NCBI GenBank assembly: GCA_004555765.1
Contig: SFHG01000016.1
Span: 1 to 33,992 of the forward strand
From: Bacteroidales bacterium
GTDB taxonomy: Bacteria; Bacteroidota; Bacteroidia; Bacteroidales; Porphyromonadaceae
Length of the DNA stretch: 33,992 nucleotides
Reading direction: 5' to 3'
Below the pieces are notes generated by a model. It was not told where the DNA came from and ran no database searches. It saw nothing but the letters and a program-made list of their open reading frames with translations. Below are positions 24,225 to 32,561 of this stretch, piece after piece; within the stretch, counting starts at the first letter, position 1, and each line of letters opens with the position of its first letter. Position numbers and translations under genes: made by a program.

Positions 24225-25013
24225 ATGCCCGACGGCAAGCTCTCCCTCTCTGCATTTACCGGGAGTATCAAGCAGATGTTTGATGCCATAGCCCCGCAGT
24301 ACGATTTACTCAATAAAATCAATTCTTTCGGCCTCGATGCTCTGTGGCGGAGAAAACTGGCAGACACCGTGACGCGCGAAGATCCCGAGCTCATCCTCGA
24401 CCTCGCTGCCGGCACGGGCGACGTGACGCTTGCCCTCGCAGAGAGAAATCCGGACGCTACCGTCGTCGCTGCCGACCTCTCCCGCCGGATGCTCTACCGC
24501 ACCCTCTATAAGGCGCTGGAGAGAGGTCTCTCCGACCGCGTCAAAATCGCCGAAGTCGATGCCCTCAATCTGCCTTTTGAGGAGGGGCACTTCGATGCGG
24601 TAACGTGTGCTTTCGGGATACGGAACTTCGAGGACATCCCTCGCGGACTCTCTGAGATGTACCGCGTACTGGCACCGGGCGGTGTGGTCGCTATCCTCGA
24701 ACTCTGCGAACCCGTCACGAAACCCGTCAACGACCTCTACCAGATACACACGCGTAAGGTCATTCCCTTCGTCGCCTCCTTCCTCGGCTCGGACGAGGAC
24801 AGCTACCGCTATCTCCACGACTCCATAGCCGTCGTACCCAACCGCGAAGAGATGGAGCACCTGATGATCGAAGCAGGATTCCGCCACACGCGGTACACCG
24901 TCTTCCTCCCCGGTGTGGCTGCGCTCTACGTGGGCTACAAAGCCCGCTTCTCCGCCGAGATGTGCGCCATCAAAGACCACTTCGGTAAGCTCCTCGCCCG
25001 CGCCACCGACTAA
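24225..25013 (+). CDS. ubiE: Demethylmenaquinone methyltransferase (UbiE/MenG)
   Basis: A 262-residue class I SAM-dependent methyltransferase. I start at the ATG at 24225; the frame stays open to a GTG at 24189 that belongs to the repeat element. MFDAIAPQYDLLNKINSFGLDALWRR is the family opening, DLAAGTGD (59-66) binds SAM, and FGIRNFEDIPRGLSEMYRVLAPGG and the YRYLHDSI region are UbiE signatures. It methylates demethylmenaquinone to menaquinone; with no ubiquinone expected in Bacteroidota, menG is the better name for its role. aroE starts 2 nt after its stop, and both serve the chorismate-to-menaquinone route. Confidence 0.95.
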   Translation: MPDGKLSLSAFTGSIKQMFDAIAPQYDLLNKINSFGLDALWRRKLADTVTREDPELILDLAAGTGDVTLALAERNPDATVVAADLSRRMLYRTLYKALERGLSDRVKIAEVDALNLPFEEGHFDAVTCAFGIRNFEDIPRGLSEMYRVLAPGGVVAILELCEPVTKPVNDLYQIHTRKVIPFVASFLGSDEDSYRYLHDSIAVVPNREEMEHLMIEAGFRHTRYTVFLPGVAALYVGYKARFSAEMCAIKDHFGKLLARATD

Positions 25014-25015
25014 AG

Positions 25016-25747
25016 ATGGACTTTTGCATCATCGGGAGGGACATCGGGTACACGCTCTCGCCCGCGCTTTACGCGGAGCTGTGGGCGGAAACAGGTGAAG
25101 AGGGGCATACTTTTGTCATAGAGGACATTCCCCGTCTCGCACCATTCATCGAGAAGGTGCGGAGAGACCGAAAGCTCTCCGGCTTTACGGTCACCTCGCC
25201 GTACAAGGAGGAGATAGTCCCTTACCTCGACCGTCTGACACCCGACGCAGAAGCGATGCGCGCCGTCAATACGGTTCGTGTCTCGGAGGATGGGCTGCTC
25301 ATAGGTCACAACACCGACATACACGGTTTTATGCACACCTTGCCCCGACTCTCGCCTCTGGGAGAGTGGGCGCTGGTCTGCGGCAATGGCGGTGCTGCAA
25401 AAGCCGTCCGAGAGGGCTTAAAACGGCTCGGCATACCGTTTGACCTCATCTCGCGACACGCCGCACCTCTGACGTACGACGGGGTAAAATCTCTGGCAGG
25501 GTACACTCATATCATCAACGCGACTCCTGCCGGCTCCGTGAAAGTGCCGGACGAAGTTCTTCCCTTACCCTATGACACGGCAAAAGCAGGCACCGTCTTT
25601 TACGACCTCAATTACGCACCACCCCTCACCCCTTTCCTTATGGAGGGACTCAAGCACGGCGGTATCGCAGTAAACGGGCTCCCGATGCTCCGCGCGATCA
25701 TATTCAGTGCCCAGTGGCCTTTCCTCAGCAACTCTCGGGCGGTATGA
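25016..25747 (+). CDS. aroE: Shikimate dehydrogenase AroE
   Basis: A 243-residue enzyme that reduces 3-dehydroshikimate to shikimate with NADPH. The substrate-binding segment is GYTLSPAL, the catalytic pair is K64 (SPYKEE) and D101 (HNTDIHGF), and the nucleotide loop is GNGGAAKA (123-130). AVNT and the C-terminal NGLPMLRAI are also conserved. It is somewhat short, about normal for the family in this phylum. It starts 2 nt after ubiE and is surely co-transcribed with it. A repeat element follows. Confidence 0.96.
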   Translation: MDFCIIGRDIGYTLSPALYAELWAETGEEGHTFVIEDIPRLAPFIEKVRRDRKLSGFTVTSPYKEEIVPYLDRLTPDAEAMRAVNTVRVSEDGLLIGHNTDIHGFMHTLPRLSPLGEWALVCGNGGAAKAVREGLKRLGIPFDLISRHAAPLTYDGVKSLAGYTHIINATPAGSVKVPDEVLPLPYDTAKAGTVFYDLNYAPPLTPFLMEGLKHGGIAVNGLPMLRAIIFSAQWPFLSNSRAV

Positions 25748-25770
25748 TCATGCAGGGGAAGAAAGAATTT

Positions 25771-25850
25771 GGTACAGACCGAGGAGATTGCCTTGGTACG
25801 TACCGGAGAATGGTTTCGGTCTGTGCAAAAATATTTTTTTGACCCGTACC
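25771..25850. repeat. Four-word 23-nt-pitch element, copy 10
   Basis: Words start at 25771 (GGTACAGACC), 25795 (GGTACGTACC), 25818 (GGTCTGTGCA) and 25841 (GACCCGTACC), spaced 24, 23 and 23 nt. Words 1 and 3 can pair over about 9-10 bp (ACAGACCGA with TCGGTCTGT), enclosing the palindromic word 2. The last spacer is AAAATATTTTTTT. Confidence 0.88.
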
Positions 25851-25914
25851 CCGTTTCCCCCTAAACCAAATACCCAAAGCAAGTAGATCACTAATCCGTA
25901 AAAAATGCCCATAC

Positions 25915-27039
25915 ATGCAGTTTAAGGACACCAAACCCCATTACTTGGCGCTTGATGGCTTGAGAGGCGTGGCCGCCCTCATCGTCGTACTCTACCACAT
26001 CTTCGAGGGTTATGCCACTTCCCCGATGGATCAGCACGTGAATCACGGCTACCTTGCCGTGGACTTCTTTTTCCTCCTCTCCGGCTTCGTCATCGGGTAC
26101 GCCTACGACGACAGGTGGGGCAAAAAAGGCTTCACCGTCCTAAGCTATTTCAAAAGGCGACTGATCCGCCTGCACCCGATGGTCGTGCTTGGTGCCCTTA
26201 TCGGTGCCGTCTCTTTTCTTGCGCAGGGTTCGGTGCAGTGGGACGGTACCCCCGTAAATCTCGGTTGGGTCACTCTGTCCCTTATTCTTACGATGCTGAT
26301 GATTCCGGCGGCTCCCGGATCGCCCTACGAAGTACGTGGCAACGGCGAACTTTTTCCCCTCAACGGTCCCTCGTGGTCGCTCTTCTTCGAGTACGTGGGC
26401 AACATACTCTATGCTTTACTGCTCCGCAAAGCGTCCACGAAGACCCTGAAAGTAGTCGCCGGAGTCACCGGCCTCGGGCTTCTGTGGTACGCCGTCACGA
26501 ACCAATCCGGCACGGGGAACCTCGGTGTCGGCTGGACAATGGCAGGAACCAATCTCATAGGCGGGTCGCTCCGGTTGCTCTTCTCCTACAGTGCCGGACT
26601 CCTCATCGCACGCGTTTTCAAGCCCTCAAGAGTCAAGCACGGCTTCCTCATCGCTACGGTATCACTCCTCGTCCTCTTACCCGTCCCGCACCTCGGCATC
26701 ATGTGGCTCAACGGTCTCTATGACACGCTCCTCATCACGGTGGTCTTCCCCATCCTCCTCTGGATCGGAGCCTCATCGGACGCGTCTGCCACATCGGCCA
26801 CGGGCAAAGTCTACACCCTCCTCGGCGACCTCTCCTATCCGGTCTATATGGTACACTATCCCGTGATGTATCTCTTCTACGCCTACCTCTGGAAGGACGG
26901 TCTCGGTCTTGCAGATTCGTGGCCTGTGGCCATAGGCGTCTATCTCGGGAGCCTGTTCCTCGGCTACCTTGCCTACCGTCTCTACGATCTCCCGGTACGG
27001 AAGCGGCTCACGAAGCGCTATATGTCCCCGAAGCCCTGA
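25915..27039 (+). CDS. Acyltransferase 3 family membrane protein
   Basis: A 374-residue protein with about ten membrane segments. The N-terminal YLALDGLRGVAALIVVLYHIF (residues 10-29, with R17 and H28) is the defining motif of acyltransferase family 3 (OafA/OatA-like), and FFFLLSGFVIGYAYDDR follows. These enzymes move acetyl or other acyl groups across the inner membrane to O-antigen, peptidoglycan, exopolysaccharide or small molecules; no extracellular SGNH domain is attached here. The substrate is unknown, as no glycan-synthesis genes adjoin it. It converges on hydF with only three bases between the stop codons and no terminator. Confidence 0.9.
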   Translation: MQFKDTKPHYLALDGLRGVAALIVVLYHIFEGYATSPMDQHVNHGYLAVDFFFLLSGFVIGYAYDDRWGKKGFTVLSYFKRRLIRLHPMVVLGALIGAVSFLAQGSVQWDGTPVNLGWVTLSLILTMLMIPAAPGSPYEVRGNGELFPLNGPSWSLFFEYVGNILYALLLRKASTKTLKVVAGVTGLGLLWYAVTNQSGTGNLGVGWTMAGTNLIGGSLRLLFSYSAGLLIARVFKPSRVKHGFLIATVSLLVLLPVPHLGIMWLNGLYDTLLITVVFPILLWIGASSDASATSATGKVYTLLGDLSYPVYMVHYPVMYLFYAYLWKDGLGLADSWPVAIGVYLGSLFLGYLAYRLYDLPVRKRLTKRYMSPKP

Positions 27040-27042
27040 CCC

Positions 27043-28194
27043 TTACTCCGGTAGGGCGACCTTAGGCAGTATGCCGAGGAGCTTGGCTATGGCTATGCCG
27101 TAGTTCGTCATCGGTACGCCTTGGGTAGATGCTTCGGACTGACGGGCAAGAAGATGCCCGCGATTGAACATACAGGCGGCACAATGGATTACGAGGTCGT
27201 ACTCCGACAGGTCACGCGGAAAATCCTTACCCGTGACGAAGTCGATGTGCAGCCCGGTGCCGAAACGCTTGCGGAGCAGGCGGGGTATCTTGACCGTACC
27301 GATGTCTTCGCCGTTTGGGACGTGGGCGCACGCCTCGGCCACAAGGACACGACTCTTTTCCGTAAGCCGATCCAGAGCTTCCGCTCCGCTCAAGAGTCCT
27401 TCGAGATCCCCTTTGTAGGCACTCATCAGCACGGAGAAAGAGGTGAGCGGGACACCGTCGGGGCAGAGCTTTTCGACCTCGGCAAACTTTTGAGAGTCCG
27501 TAATGATGAGCGCAGGAGGCTCTTTAAGCCGAGAGAGGGCGTCACCGAGCTCCTGAGGCTGGACGGAGAGGATGACGCAGTGTTTGTCCAGAAGCTCCCG
27601 CGTAACCCGCACTTGAGGCAGGATAAGCCGCCCTTCGGGTGCCTCACTGTCTTGAGGCATCACGAGGAGAACCGTATCTCCCTTCCGAACCAGATTTCCC
27701 GTGAGTGTGGCGGGGGCAGAGGCTACCGTTTTTTCTAAAAGCGCCTTCACGGCATCAAGAAGAGGCGTGAGGTCATCATCCGTAAGGCGGACGGCAGGGC
27801 ACCCCGCGATTTGCTCCAAGGAAGAGCAGTCTGAAGGACTCTCCTCCCCGCCTACGCAGACGGGAAGAATGGGTGCTTTGGTGCATTGGCGGGCTATGTC
27901 GAGCCCCCGGGTGACACCTCCTTTGGAGACAAAGAGTACGAGGTCTGCCTCTCTAATCGCCCTCATCGCTGTCTCCACACGGAGCGCCCCAAGCGAGGTC
28001 TGGTCCTCGAGTCCCGGGGTGTCCGTAAGGACGACCGCGCCGAAGCCGGGAAGCTCAAACGCCTTACTGACGGCATCCGTCGTGGTGCCGGGTCGGGGCG
28101 AGACAAGCGTAAAGTCTTGGCGCAAAAGTCGGTTGAAAAGGGTAGACTTCCCGGCATTGACGGCTCCGGTGAGGACGATGTGGGGTTTGTGCAT
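27043..28194 (-). CDS. hydF: [FeFe] hydrogenase maturation GTPase HydF
   Basis: A 383-residue scaffold that collects the diiron subcluster made by HydE and HydG and delivers it to the hydrogenase. I start at the ATG at 28194, which gives MHKPHIVLTG; the longer frame to 28317 runs through the repeat element. The GTPase domain has GAVNAGKS (10-17), and DTPG follows. The iron-sulfur site CAH (C289, H291) followed 45 residues later by HCAAC (H337, C338, C341) matches CxHx(44-53)HCxxC. It is the last gene of the hydrogenase operon, 162 nt after hydG, in a gap that contains a repeat element and a hairpin. Confidence 0.95.
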   Translation of the reverse strand: MHKPHIVLTGAVNAGKSTLFNRLLRQDFTLVSPRPGTTTDAVSKAFELPGFGAVVLTDTPGLEDQTSLGALRVETAMRAIREADLVLFVSKGGVTRGLDIARQCTKAPILPVCVGGEESPSDCSSLEQIAGCPAVRLTDDDLTPLLDAVKALLEKTVASAPATLTGNLVRKGDTVLLVMPQDSEAPEGRLILPQVRVTRELLDKHCVILSVQPQELGDALSRLKEPPALIITDSQKFAEVEKLCPDGVPLTSFSVLMSAYKGDLEGLLSGAEALDRLTEKSRVLVAEACAHVPNGEDIGTVKIPRLLRKRFGTGLHIDFVTGKDFPRDLSEYDLVIHCAACMFNRGHLLARQSEASTQGVPMTNYGIAIAKLLGILPKVALPE

Positions 28195-28221
28195 GGCAAA
28201 CGTGTATTTCGGGCTGAATTT

Positions 28222-28301
28222 GGTACGGGTCAAAAAATGAGCGCAGGTACGTGTCTCGTGGAAAGGTAGGTACGTGCAAAAAGTTTTCCCCGGTACGTAC
28301 C
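28222..28301. repeat. Four-word 23-nt-pitch element, copy 11 (hydG-hydF gap)
   Basis: Words start at 28222 (GGTACGGGTC), 28246 (GGTACGTGTC), 28269 (GGTACGTGCA) and 28292 (GGTACGTACC), spaced 24, 23 and 23 nt. Two more degenerate words may extend it (GGCACAGAGA at 28313, GGTACGCCTT at 28333), the only copy that seems longer than four. Confidence 0.82.
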
Positions 28302-28337
28302 AAATCCCGCTCGGCACAGAGAGCGGAGTTTCGGTAC
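28294..28337 (-). promoter_or_regulatory. Hairpin with T-run in the hydG-hydF gap
   Basis: CCGCTC (28307-28312) pairs with GAGCGG (28321-28326), and outer GTACC and GGTAC bases extend the stem with an internal loop. In the operon direction (minus) the hairpin is followed after about 15 nt by CTTTTT. It could attenuate hydF transcription or protect the hydG 3' end. The function is inferred. Confidence 0.4.
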
Positions 28338-28356
28338 GCCTTTTGGTGCAACTTCA

Positions 28357-29778
28357 TCAGAATCTGAAGTCCCTCTTACCTTCCTCTCGGATCGCCGTCA
28401 GCCTTTCGGTGGCAATGGCACGGGTCTTGGGGTTGGGTATCCCGGGGATCTGCTCCCGGATCATCTCTTCGGCTGCTTCCCGTGTCTCCTCGGAAGCATA
28501 GTCGGACGCATACTCTTGGAGGGTAAGGAGCGCATTCGGTCCGCAACAATTGGCGATCTGACCATTTTTGCACAGCTGCATAAAGCGGTCTCCCGTGCGT
28601 CCCTCCCTGTAGCAAGCGGTGCAGAAACTGGGGATATGCCCCTCGTCCAAGAGCCATTTGATCACTTCATCAAGGGTGCGGTGGTCGCTGACTTCAAACT
28701 GCTCGGAGTGCTCGGCGGAGACTTCGTCCGCATAGCCACCTACCGTCGTCCTCGATCCGCCGCTGATCTGGGACACGCCCGCCTCAAGGGCTTTTTTGCG
28801 CACATCCTCTTTCTCTCTCGTGGAGACGATGATGCCGGTGTAGGGGACGGCAATGCGGGCGACGGCGATGAGGTGAAGGAAGGTCTCGTCCGGCACCGCG
28901 TCGGGGAAATCGCCCACACTGACATCATCGGCGGGGCAGATGCGCGGGACGCTGATGGTATGAGGACCCACGCCGTGGACGGCTTCGAGGTGTTCGGCGT
29001 GCATCATCAGCCCCGTGAAGTCGTACATATAGGTATTGAGACCGAAGAGAACCCCGAGACCCACATCGTCTATGCCGCCCTCCATAGCGCGATCCATCGC
29101 CTCCGTATGGTAGGCATAGTCGCTCTTGGGACCCTTGGGATGGAGCTTCTCGTAGTTTTCTTTGTGGTAGGTCTCTTGGAAAAGGATGTAGGTGCCGATG
29201 CCTGCGTCGTGGAGCTTACGGTAGTTCTCGACCGTAGTGGCGGCAATATTGACGTTCACTCTGCGGATGGCGCCGTTTTTGTGCCTGATGCCGTAGATCG
29301 TCTTAATGGACTCAAGGACGTACTCGATGGGGTTAAGGAGAGGATGCTCGCCCGTCTCGAGGGCGAGCCTTTTGTGTCCCATATCCTGAAGGGCGATAAC
29401 TTCGTCGCGAATCTCTTCCTGGGTCAGTTTGCGGCGGGGTATGGTTTTATTCTTGGCGTGATAGGGGCAGTAGGTACAGCCGTTGACGCAGTAATTGGAG
29501 AGGTAAAGCGGCGCAAAGAGCACGATACGTTTGCCGTAAAAGCGGAGCTTGATTTGTCTGGCGAGGTCTGCAGTCCGCCGTCTGATTTCCGGATCCTCTG
29601 CAGAGAGGAGAAGCGCCGCCTCCCTGTGCGTGAGCCCTTTGCAAAGAGCTCCTTTTTCCAGAATCTCGGACAGCATGGCGGTGTCCGTACGGTGTTCGTC
29701 TGCGAAGCGGAGGGTGTCGAGGATCTCGTCGTGGTTGATGAAATCCTCGGCTTTGAGCGAGTGTTTGTCGTATGACAT
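28357..29778 (-). CDS. hydG: [FeFe] hydrogenase maturation radical SAM enzyme HydG
   Basis: A 473-residue radical SAM tyrosine lyase that makes CO and cyanide ligands for the H-cluster. I start at MSYDKHS (ATG at 29778), 10 nt after the hydE stop, rather than at an upstream start inside hydE. The SAM cluster motif is CVNGCTYC (C97, C101, C104). The C-terminal auxiliary cluster is CTAC (C386, C389) followed 22 residues later by C412, matching CX2CX22C, which separates HydG from the related ThiH. ISGGSRTTVGGY is also typical. Second maturase in the operon. Confidence 0.97.
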   Translation of the reverse strand: MSYDKHSLKAEDFINHDEILDTLRFADEHRTDTAMLSEILEKGALCKGLTHREAALLLSAEDPEIRRRTADLARQIKLRFYGKRIVLFAPLYLSNYCVNGCTYCPYHAKNKTIPRRKLTQEEIRDEVIALQDMGHKRLALETGEHPLLNPIEYVLESIKTIYGIRHKNGAIRRVNVNIAATTVENYRKLHDAGIGTYILFQETYHKENYEKLHPKGPKSDYAYHTEAMDRAMEGGIDDVGLGVLFGLNTYMYDFTGLMMHAEHLEAVHGVGPHTISVPRICPADDVSVGDFPDAVPDETFLHLIAVARIAVPYTGIIVSTREKEDVRKKALEAGVSQISGGSRTTVGGYADEVSAEHSEQFEVSDHRTLDEVIKWLLDEGHIPSFCTACYREGRTGDRFMQLCKNGQIANCCGPNALLTLQEYASDYASEETREAAEEMIREQIPGIPNPKTRAIATERLTAIREEGKRDFRF

Positions 29779-29788
29779 GGTTAGTACT

Positions 29789-30835
29789 CTATATGTTTTT
29801 GGGTGTGGCAGAGGGGGCATAGTCGCCTCTGCCGAAGTCTATTTCATAGTCGATCTTATGAAGCTCTTCCGCCAAGAGACGGATGCCCTCGGCAGCCTCC
29901 GATCCGAGGCAGGCTTTGTCGTCATAGAGGGCATACTGACGTCTGTGGGCAGGTGGGGAGAGGTTGGGCATCACGACGTTGGATCCGCTCAGGATGGCTC
30001 TCGACCTACCCTCCGGGTGAAGCGTGGCGACAGCCGTGGTGGCGGGGATGAGTGCATCGGGACAGATAAGCCGGCAGAGAGCGATGAAGCGGAGCGTCAC
30101 GTCGAGACTGCCGTTTTTCTCGTGGCGGAAAGGCGTGTCTTTGTGTGTCAGAAACGGTCCTACACCGATCATCTCGGGGCGAAGATCCGCGATAAAAGCG
30201 AGATCCTCCGCTATGTGCGCCACCGTCTGCCCCGGTGACCCGACCATAATGCCAGTCCCGGTCTGGAAGCCGATAGCCTTCAGCTCCCTAAGGCACGCCA
30301 AGCGATGCCGTCCGCTCATCTCGGGAGGGTGCAGTCTGGCATAATGCGCGAGATTATGCGTCTCGTGACGGAGGAGGTAACGGTCGGCACCCGCCCGGTA
30401 GAGGTCGCGGTACTCGTCCGCTTCCATCTCGCCGAGCGAAAGAGTGAGCGCACAATCCCCATAGAGTCCTTTTATCTCACGGACGAGATCCACAAGGCGC
30501 GCCCCCCGCCAGTATAGATCCTCTCCACCTTGGAGGACGAAAGTCCTGAAGCCGATCCCGTATCCGATCCTGCACGCTTCCAAGATCTCTTCCCGCGAGA
30601 GACGGTACCGACCGAGTGCCCGGTTACTCCGTCTCAGACCGCAGTAATAACAGTCGTTGCGGCAGATGTTGGAGATCTCGATGAGTCCCCTTACGAATAT
30701 TTTCCGCCCGAAACGCCGAGTGGTCTCGTAGTGTGCACGAAGGAAGAGTCTCCGCTCCGCCTCAGGGTCTTCGCCGGTTAGGAGGTGCCGAAAGTCTTCT
30801 TGCGTCAGGCTCTCGATACGCCCGAGGTCACTCAC
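29789..30835 (-). CDS. hydE: [FeFe] hydrogenase maturation radical SAM enzyme HydE
   Basis: A 348-residue radical SAM protein that works on the HydG-made iron synthon to help build the bridging dithiolate of the H-cluster. The cluster motif is CRNDCYYC (C58, C62, C65) after GLIEISNI, and LQGGEDLYW, SLGEME, LRHETHN and GIMVGSPGQT are family motifs. The start codon is GTG, within GTGAGTGA, so it overlaps the hydrogenase stop by 8 nt and is translationally coupled to it. The length is normal. hydG follows after 10 nt. Confidence 0.96.
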   Translation of the reverse strand: MSDLGRIESLTQEDFRHLLTGEDPEAERRLFLRAHYETTRRFGRKIFVRGLIEISNICRNDCYYCGLRRSNRALGRYRLSREEILEACRIGYGIGFRTFVLQGGEDLYWRGARLVDLVREIKGLYGDCALTLSLGEMEADEYRDLYRAGADRYLLRHETHNLAHYARLHPPEMSGRHRLACLRELKAIGFQTGTGIMVGSPGQTVAHIAEDLAFIADLRPEMIGVGPFLTHKDTPFRHEKNGSLDVTLRFIALCRLICPDALIPATTAVATLHPEGRSRAILSGSNVVMPNLSPPAHRRQYALYDDKACLGSEAAEGIRLLAEELHKIDYEIDFGRGDYAPSATPKNI

Positions 30836-32333
30836 CGCCGGCCTCCCCCTCTTGGGCGTAGGTCTTGGTGATGAGGTCCAGTTCTCTCTTGAGTTGCTTC
30901 CGGGCGCCCATCAGGTCATTGTGTGCACTGGGACCGTTGACGCATCCTCCGGGGCAGCTCATCACCTCTATAAATTGCACCGGACACTTACCGGTCTTGC
31001 CGTAGACTTTGAGCTTGGAGATCTGTTTCTTATCGAGTGCGGAGATGGCTTCGCCCGTTATCCGGTCCACACGATCCCTTGTCTCGGGAACGGACTTGAG
31101 ATACTCTTTCACGGCATTCATAACCCCGCCGTTTTGCGCGAACCCGTGCGCCTCTCTCACCGACTCAAACTCGGGTGCAAAAGGCTTCTGCTCTTTAAGG
31201 TCGATCTCGAGACCTTTGAATACGGACGCAAGCTCCTCGAAGGTCATCACGAGATCCACGTCCACCTCCGGGCGACGTTTCTCTTTACGCTTGGCCACGC
31301 ACGGTCCTATGAAGACTATTTTGGCATCCGGGTGCTTGGCTCTCGCCCTTTGCGCGGTGTAAAGCATCGGGGAGCCTGATCCGGAGATGTATTTCTTCAA
31401 GTCCGGTGCGTGCTTATTGACGACTTCGTAAAAGGCCGGGCAGCAGGATGTCGTCATAAAAGCCTGCCCTGAGTCGAGCTTCTCTATCAGTTCGTGTCCT
31501 TCGTGACGCACCGTATCCATAGCGCCCTGAGCCACTTCTATCACGTCGCTGAAGCCGACTGCCTTGATGGCACCGTATACCTCGCCACGCTCCGCGTCAT
31601 ACTGCCCGAGGATGGCGGGAGCCACTATAGCCACCACCTCTTCTCCCCGTCTGATGGCTTGGAGGACATCGAAGACCTGCGAGATCTCGAATATGGCGCC
31701 AAAAGGGCAGGCATTCATACACGCGCCGCAGTAGATGCACTTACTCTCGTCTATTTTTTCGATACCGTACTCCCCTTTGTGGATCGCACCCACGGGACAA
31801 GACACTTCGCAGGGTACCGGTATGTACACTATGGAGTGATAGGGGCAGGCATCGTGGCACCGACCACAACTGATACACTCGTCGTGATTGATCTTGGCCT
31901 GACCGTTTTTCTTGAAAGAGATGCAACCCTTCGGACACGCACTCAGGCACGCCCGGCTCAGACACCCCCGACAGAGGTTGGAGACTTCGTAATTGATCTG
32001 CACGCACGAAGTGCAGGCTTCGTCGATGACGCAGAGGAGGTTCTCTTTTTCCTCCTTGGTACGCGCCATTGCCTTGCGGGCATAGTCGGAGAGCGGCGTG
32101 AGCTCGTCCGTCTCGTCTTGCATATCGAAGCCCAAGAGGGGCAAAGTCTTGTACTTCCAAACTGCCCGCTCTTTGTGGATGCAACAGCGTCCCACGACCT
32201 CTTTGCCCCGTCTCGGGCTCAAGGTCAGGGGCAGGCGGTCGATGTCACTCTCCAAGCGTTCATCTTTCCAGAGTTCCACCAGTTTGGACAGTAGTTTGTG
32301 ACGGACGATCATCACGTTATTGGAGTAAGCCAT
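30828..32333 (-). CDS. [FeFe] hydrogenase catalytic subunit, group B type
   Basis: A 501-residue monomeric hydrogenase. The N-terminal half is rich in cysteines: C101/C107/C110, C121/C124/C129/C133, then two ferredoxin clusters C153-C156-C159-C163 and C199-C202-C205-C209. The H-cluster domain has TSCCPAF (C297, C298), GPCVAKRKE (C345) and EVMSCPGGCVNGP (C460, C464); A and F after TSCCP and the lack of GGGQP fit group B (B1-like) rather than the classic group A enzymes. It interconverts protons and H2 with electrons probably from ferredoxin; the physiological direction of group B is not well established. First gene of the operon with hydE, hydG and hydF. Confidence 0.94.
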   Translation of the reverse strand: MAYSNNVMIVRHKLLSKLVELWKDERLESDIDRLPLTLSPRRGKEVVGRCCIHKERAVWKYKTLPLLGFDMQDETDELTPLSDYARKAMARTKEEKENLLCVIDEACTSCVQINYEVSNLCRGCLSRACLSACPKGCISFKKNGQAKINHDECISCGRCHDACPYHSIVYIPVPCEVSCPVGAIHKGEYGIEKIDESKCIYCGACMNACPFGAIFEISQVFDVLQAIRRGEEVVAIVAPAILGQYDAERGEVYGAIKAVGFSDVIEVAQGAMDTVRHEGHELIEKLDSGQAFMTTSCCPAFYEVVNKHAPDLKKYISGSGSPMLYTAQRARAKHPDAKIVFIGPCVAKRKEKRRPEVDVDLVMTFEELASVFKGLEIDLKEQKPFAPEFESVREAHGFAQNGGVMNAVKEYLKSVPETRDRVDRITGEAISALDKKQISKLKVYGKTGKCPVQFIEVMSCPGGCVNGPSAHNDLMGARKQLKRELDLITKTYAQEGEAGGE

Positions 32334-32455
32334 GTGCGCTATCGGGGTATTATTGGGTTTGTTTTCTTGAAAAAAGCAGACTGTCTCTCTCGGCTCGCTG
32401 GGAGGAAAGTTTAGGCTTTTTCCCGCAAAAATGCGACGGGTAGTTATCTTGACCG

Positions 32456-32463
32456 CAAATTTA
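32456..32463 (-). promoter_or_regulatory. -7 box of the hydrogenase operon
   Basis: On the minus strand the sequence reads TAAATTTG, fitting TAnnTTTG, about 120 nt before the ATG at 32333. It is back to back with the DUF177 promoter in a 228-nt divergent gap that carries no repeat element. No clear -33 box. Confidence 0.45.
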
Positions 32464-32516
32464 GCTATTTATTTCAATTAATCGCACCCTTTCTTCCTTA
32501 CTCCGAACTTTTTGGG

Positions 32517-32524
32517 TACCTTTG
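32517..32524 (+). promoter_or_regulatory. -7 box of the DUF177-rpmF operon
   Basis: TACCTTTG matches TAnnTTTG, 37 nt before the ATG at 32562, in a GGTACCTTTG context also seen at the tRNA-Ser promoter. Confidence 0.6.
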
Positions 32525-32561
32525 CACCGCCTTATAACATAGCTGTTTAAGAAGACGAAGT

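Noticed and set aside
28195..28317. N-terminal extension of HydF
   Set aside because: The added residues are encoded by the repeat element and do not resemble HydF; MHKPHIVLTG is the natural start.
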